NCBI RefSeq assembly: GCF_004341105.1
Contig: NZ_SLZK01000003.1
Span: forward strand, 620,001 to 684,000
Length of the DNA stretch: 64,000 bases
Origin: Rhizobium sp. BK418
GTDB lineage: Bacteria > Pseudomonadota > Alphaproteobacteria > Rhizobiales > Rhizobiaceae
Direction: 5' to 3'
Shown: positions 61,895 to 64,000 of the stretch, in pieces
How the letters are laid out: every line of letters starts with the position of its first letter
Numbering within the stretch: the stretch's first letter is position 1
The notes under the pieces: generated by a model
What the model saw: only the letters and a program-made list of their open reading frames with translations
What the model was told of the DNA's origin: nothing
The model's database searches: none
Position numbers and translations under genes: made by a program

Positions 61895-61917
61895 TTAGCC
61901 GTTTGTTAAGCGTAACA
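61895..61917. promoter_or_regulatory. CtrA-like box and TGTTA-N4-TAACA palindrome upstream of flagellin
   Basis: TTAG-N7-TTAA (61895-61909) is one mismatch from the CtrA consensus. It overlaps TGTTA-AGCG-TAACA (61904-61917), the same palindrome as in front of mraZ. It lies about 150 nt upstream of the flagellin start. Confidence 0.4.
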
Positions 61918-62065
61918 GGCAATGATTGCGCTCAGTAACCGGTCGGTCTTCTCCAGTTTTCCGAAGGCCATTGCGCCGATTTTCCGGCGACGGCGGACAT
62001 GAATGTCCGCGTGATTTCGGTACATCCTGTTTAGTTGCGTCCTGTTGTGTTTTGGAGTTCGTACC

Positions 62066-63064
62066 GTGAGTATTTATCAGCGCACCTCCGTGGATGCGGC
62101 GCTTTATGTGTTGCGTGACATTAATCGGAATATGACGGTGACGCAGAACCACGTTACGACGGGTCTGCGCGTCGAAAAGGCCCAGGACAATGCTGCTTAT
62201 TGGTCGGTCGCAACGACAGCGCGTTCCGACAACAAGGCCCTGTCTGCCGTTCAGGATGCTCTCGGCATGGCGGCGGCCACGATGGGAACGGCGTCCGCCG
62301 GCGTCGATAGCGTCATTGACGTCGTCACCGAGATCAAGGCAAAGCTTGTCGCCGCGACGGAGCAGGGCGTCGACAAGACCAAGGTCGGCGAAGAGCTGGA
62401 ACAGTTGAAAGCGCAGCTACGCAGCGTTTCCGAAGGCGCGGGCTTCAACAACGACAACTGGATCATCCTCGACAATACCACCACGCCGACGCAGCCGCGC
62501 CAGATCCCGGCCTCCTTCATCCGCAATTCGGACGGCACGGTATCCGTCGGCATGCTGAGCTACCATATCGACATCCCGCCGAGCGGCGCGACCTCTTCTA
62601 AGGATGCGCGCTATGTGATCGACGACCGGGCAGGCGGTACCGGCGAATATGGTGTGCTGACGTCCGCCTATTTCGCCACCGAACTCGGCACGACGCAGAC
62701 TTGGGTGCTGACGAAGAGCAAGAACGGCAATACCGCCGGCCAGACGGAAATCGGCCTCACCGCGACGACCAGCAAACAGGATTTGAACGACATGATCAGC
62801 GTCGTCGATGCGGCGCTCGGACAACTGACGACCGTCGGCTCGGCCTTCGGCGCGCTCGAAAAGCGCATCAGCATACAGGACGACTTCGCCAAGAACCTGT
62901 CCGACAATATCACCTCGGGTATCGGCCGCCTCGTGGATGCCGATATGGAAGCCGAATCAAGCAAGCTCAAAGCATTGCAGACCCAGCAGCAGCTCGGCCT
63001 CCAGGCGCTGAATATCGCCAACGCCTCTTACGACAAGGTTCGCCAGCTCTTCCAGAACTTCTAA
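62066..63064 (+). CDS. flagellin, divergent rhizobial type
   Basis: The 332-residue flagellin has the conserved N-terminal D0/D1 helix (TSVDAALYVLRDINRNM, then GLRVEKAQDNAAYWSVATTARSD) and the C-terminal D0/D1 helix (LGALEKR-like GALEKRISIQDDFAK, then ALQTQQQLGLQALNIANAS). A short variable middle lies between. GTG 62066 follows TTTGGAG at 9 nt. No other flagellar gene lies nearby, so this is an orphan copy. Its export depends on a flagellar system encoded elsewhere. Confidence 0.93.
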   Translation: MSIYQRTSVDAALYVLRDINRNMTVTQNHVTTGLRVEKAQDNAAYWSVATTARSDNKALSAVQDALGMAAATMGTASAGVDSVIDVVTEIKAKLVAATEQGVDKTKVGEELEQLKAQLRSVSEGAGFNNDNWIILDNTTTPTQPRQIPASFIRNSDGTVSVGMLSYHIDIPPSGATSSKDARYVIDDRAGGTGEYGVLTSAYFATELGTTQTWVLTKSKNGNTAGQTEIGLTATTSKQDLNDMISVVDAALGQLTTVGSAFGALEKRISIQDDFAKNLSDNITSGIGRLVDADMEAESSKLKALQTQQQLGLQALNIANASYDKVRQLFQNF

Positions 63065-63081
63065 TCCCGGTTCAATCCTGT

Positions 63082-63117
63082 AACCGCGCGGTGGGTCATG
63101 CCTGCCGCGCGGTTTTC
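63082..63117 (+). terminator. rho-independent terminator of flagellin
   Basis: The stem AACCGCGCGG / CCGCGCGGTT with a 13-nt loop is followed by TTCC. It lies 18 nt after the flagellin stop and runs close to the convergent FMN reductase end. Confidence 0.75.
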
Positions 63118-63122
63118 CTGGC

Positions 63123-63716
63123 TCAGGCCTCGGCGGCCTTGGCAGCCATCGTCGCCTTTGCCCACCATGCCAGTTCGTCGAGGGCGGTCTTTGCCGTCTG
63201 GAGGAGGTTTGCTTCGATCTCGCTGATCGGCTTGTTGCCGAAGGCCGGATGCACAGCCATGAAATCGCCGCCGCCGATATGAACGGCAGCACGGGTGGAG
63301 ACCATCTGCAGTTCCACGCCGATTCCTCGGAGATGTTCGACGGCGCGCGTCGCTCCGGTGCCGCCATAGCCGATGGCGGTGAAAGGCTTGCGGTTCCATT
63401 CCTTATAGGCCTGGTCGAGCGCATTCTTCAGGGAGGCCGTGATCGAGTGGTTATATTCGGCAACGACGAAGATGTAACCGTCGAAGCGACCAACCGTCTG
63501 CTGCCAGCGCACTGCTTCCGGGTTCTGGCTCGGCATCCACAGGTTCGATGCCATTTCGTCGAAGAAGGGGAGCGGATGATCGCGCAGGTCGATCAGTTCA
63601 ACATCGAGATCTTCGCGGGCCTGGGCCTGTTTCAATATCCATTGTGCCGGGGCATCGGCAAATCGGGTGGGGCGGGTAGAGCCGATAATAACGGCGATGC
63701 GGGGCTTAGAATTCAA
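63123..63716 (-). CDS. NAD(P)H-dependent FMN reductase
   Basis: The 197-residue protein has a flavodoxin-like fold with AVIIGSTRPTRFADAPAQWI for the FMN phosphate loop, and VAEYNHSITASLKNALD for isoalloxazine contact, as in the ArsH/SsuE/YieF group. It reduces FMN or quinones with NAD(P)H. TTG 63716 lies 5 nt behind AGGAGG; a longer frame to 63779 lacks that. It is divergent from the HxlR gene with 77 nt between. Confidence 0.88.
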   Translation of the reverse strand: MNSKPRIAVIIGSTRPTRFADAPAQWILKQAQAREDLDVELIDLRDHPLPFFDEMASNLWMPSQNPEAVRWQQTVGRFDGYIFVVAEYNHSITASLKNALDQAYKEWNRKPFTAIGYGGTGATRAVEHLRGIGVELQMVSTRAAVHIGGGDFMAVHPAFGNKPISEIEANLLQTAKTALDELAWWAKATMAAKAAEA

Positions 63717-63733
63717 AGTAACCTCCTGTATGC

Positions 63734-63752
63734 TGGTTTCCAACGGTAACCA
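63734..63752. promoter_or_regulatory. candidate operator between FMN reductase and HxlR genes
   Basis: TGGTTTCC-AAC-GGTAACCA is an imperfect inverted repeat (7 of 8 positions) centred in the short divergent intergenic region. HxlR regulators commonly bind such palindromes next to the oxidoreductase gene they control. A further inverted half-copy (GAAACCA) is at 63796-63802. Confidence 0.45.
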
Positions 63753-63793
63753 GATTACGGATGGTTTGCGGAATCGCACAAGGAGGCACTTTA

Positions 63794-64000
63794 TTGAAAC
63801 CAGATAACCGCGAGGAAACCGCCGCTTGCGAGGACATCGGCGATTGCGAACAGGTCCACGCCTGCGATCACATTAGTCGCCTGCTGGCACGTATCAGTGA
63901 CAAGTGGAGTCTGCTGGTGGTGCGCGTGCTGGGTCATGGGCCTCTGCGCTTCAACGCCTTGCGCCGCGAAGTCGGCGAAATCAGCCAGAAGGTTCTGGCA
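63794..64000 (+). CDS. HxlR family transcriptional regulator, 5' part
   Basis: The first 69 codons of a gene that runs off the right edge are visible. TTG 63794 follows AAGGAGG. The product has Cys residues near the N-terminus (TAACEDIGDCEQVHACDH), then HISRLLARISDKWSLLVVRVL and HGPLRFNALRREVGEISQKVL. This is the winged-helix start of the HxlR family (DKWSLLVV, RFNxLRR, ISQKxL). The Cys-rich leader could sense redox or electrophile stress, as in related YodB/HypR; that is inference. The DNA-binding recognition helix lies at the edge. Confidence 0.88.
   Translation, partial: MKPDNREETAACEDIGDCEQVHACDHISRLLARISDKWSLLVVRVLGHGPLRFNALRREVGEISQKVLA

Overview
The window looks like a chromosomal segment of an alphaproteobacterium of the Rhizobiaceae, most likely Rhizobium in the narrow sense. 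The grounds are a high-GC sequence, an FtsZ of about 570 residues with a long Pro/Gln-rich linker, the dcw gene order, CtrA-like TTAA-N7-TTAA boxes, rhizobial-type intergenic palindromes and a rhizobial-type flagellin. The genus is inferred from sequence character only; no database search was run.

Layout. 1-3216: end of a DjlA-like co-chaperone gene, an AmpD-like amidase, a small exported lytic transglycosylase and an FAD oxidoreductase. 3263-3667: RNase P RNA. 3867-17924: first dcw block, opened by a clear MraZ operator and running mraZ-rsmH-ftsL-ftsI-murE-murF-mraY-murD-ftsW-murG-murC-murB, mostly with 4-nt overlaps. 17911-21209: three unrelated genes (NAD-dependent epimerase, MHS-type MFS transporter, aquaporin Z) split the cluster. 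21349-26426: second block ddl-ftsQ-ftsA-ftsZ behind a strong CtrA-like site, followed by lpxC, bamD, recN, a decayed gene and ligA. Together these genes make lipid II, build the divisome, start lipid A synthesis and assemble the outer membrane.

33332-50899 is mixed chromosome: GNAT acetyltransferase, DEDDh exonuclease, CreA, an orphan cheW-mcp pair, a Sco-like copper protein, prmA, an aminopeptidase P, azlCD, a DUF2164 protein, a GT-C-like membrane protein, a nicotinamidase, an EF-hand protein, a UvrD/PcrA helicase and a DUF1275 protein. A 57-codon gene (40183-40356, minus) with its own RBS and terminator is easily missed.

51052-55383 (minus) is a compact five-gene accessory operon: YcaC-like hydrolase, XapX, YtcJ-like amidohydrolase with a Cys/His-rich tail, DoxX, chloroperoxidase-like alpha/beta hydrolase. 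It faces a VOC protein and an AraC regulator. 57400-61784 is a two-gene RND efflux system with a palindrome in its leader. 62066-63064 is a lone divergent flagellin. The window ends with an FMN reductase divergent from a truncated HxlR-type regulator. No tRNA, rRNA operon, insertion sequence, phage or CRISPR array was seen.
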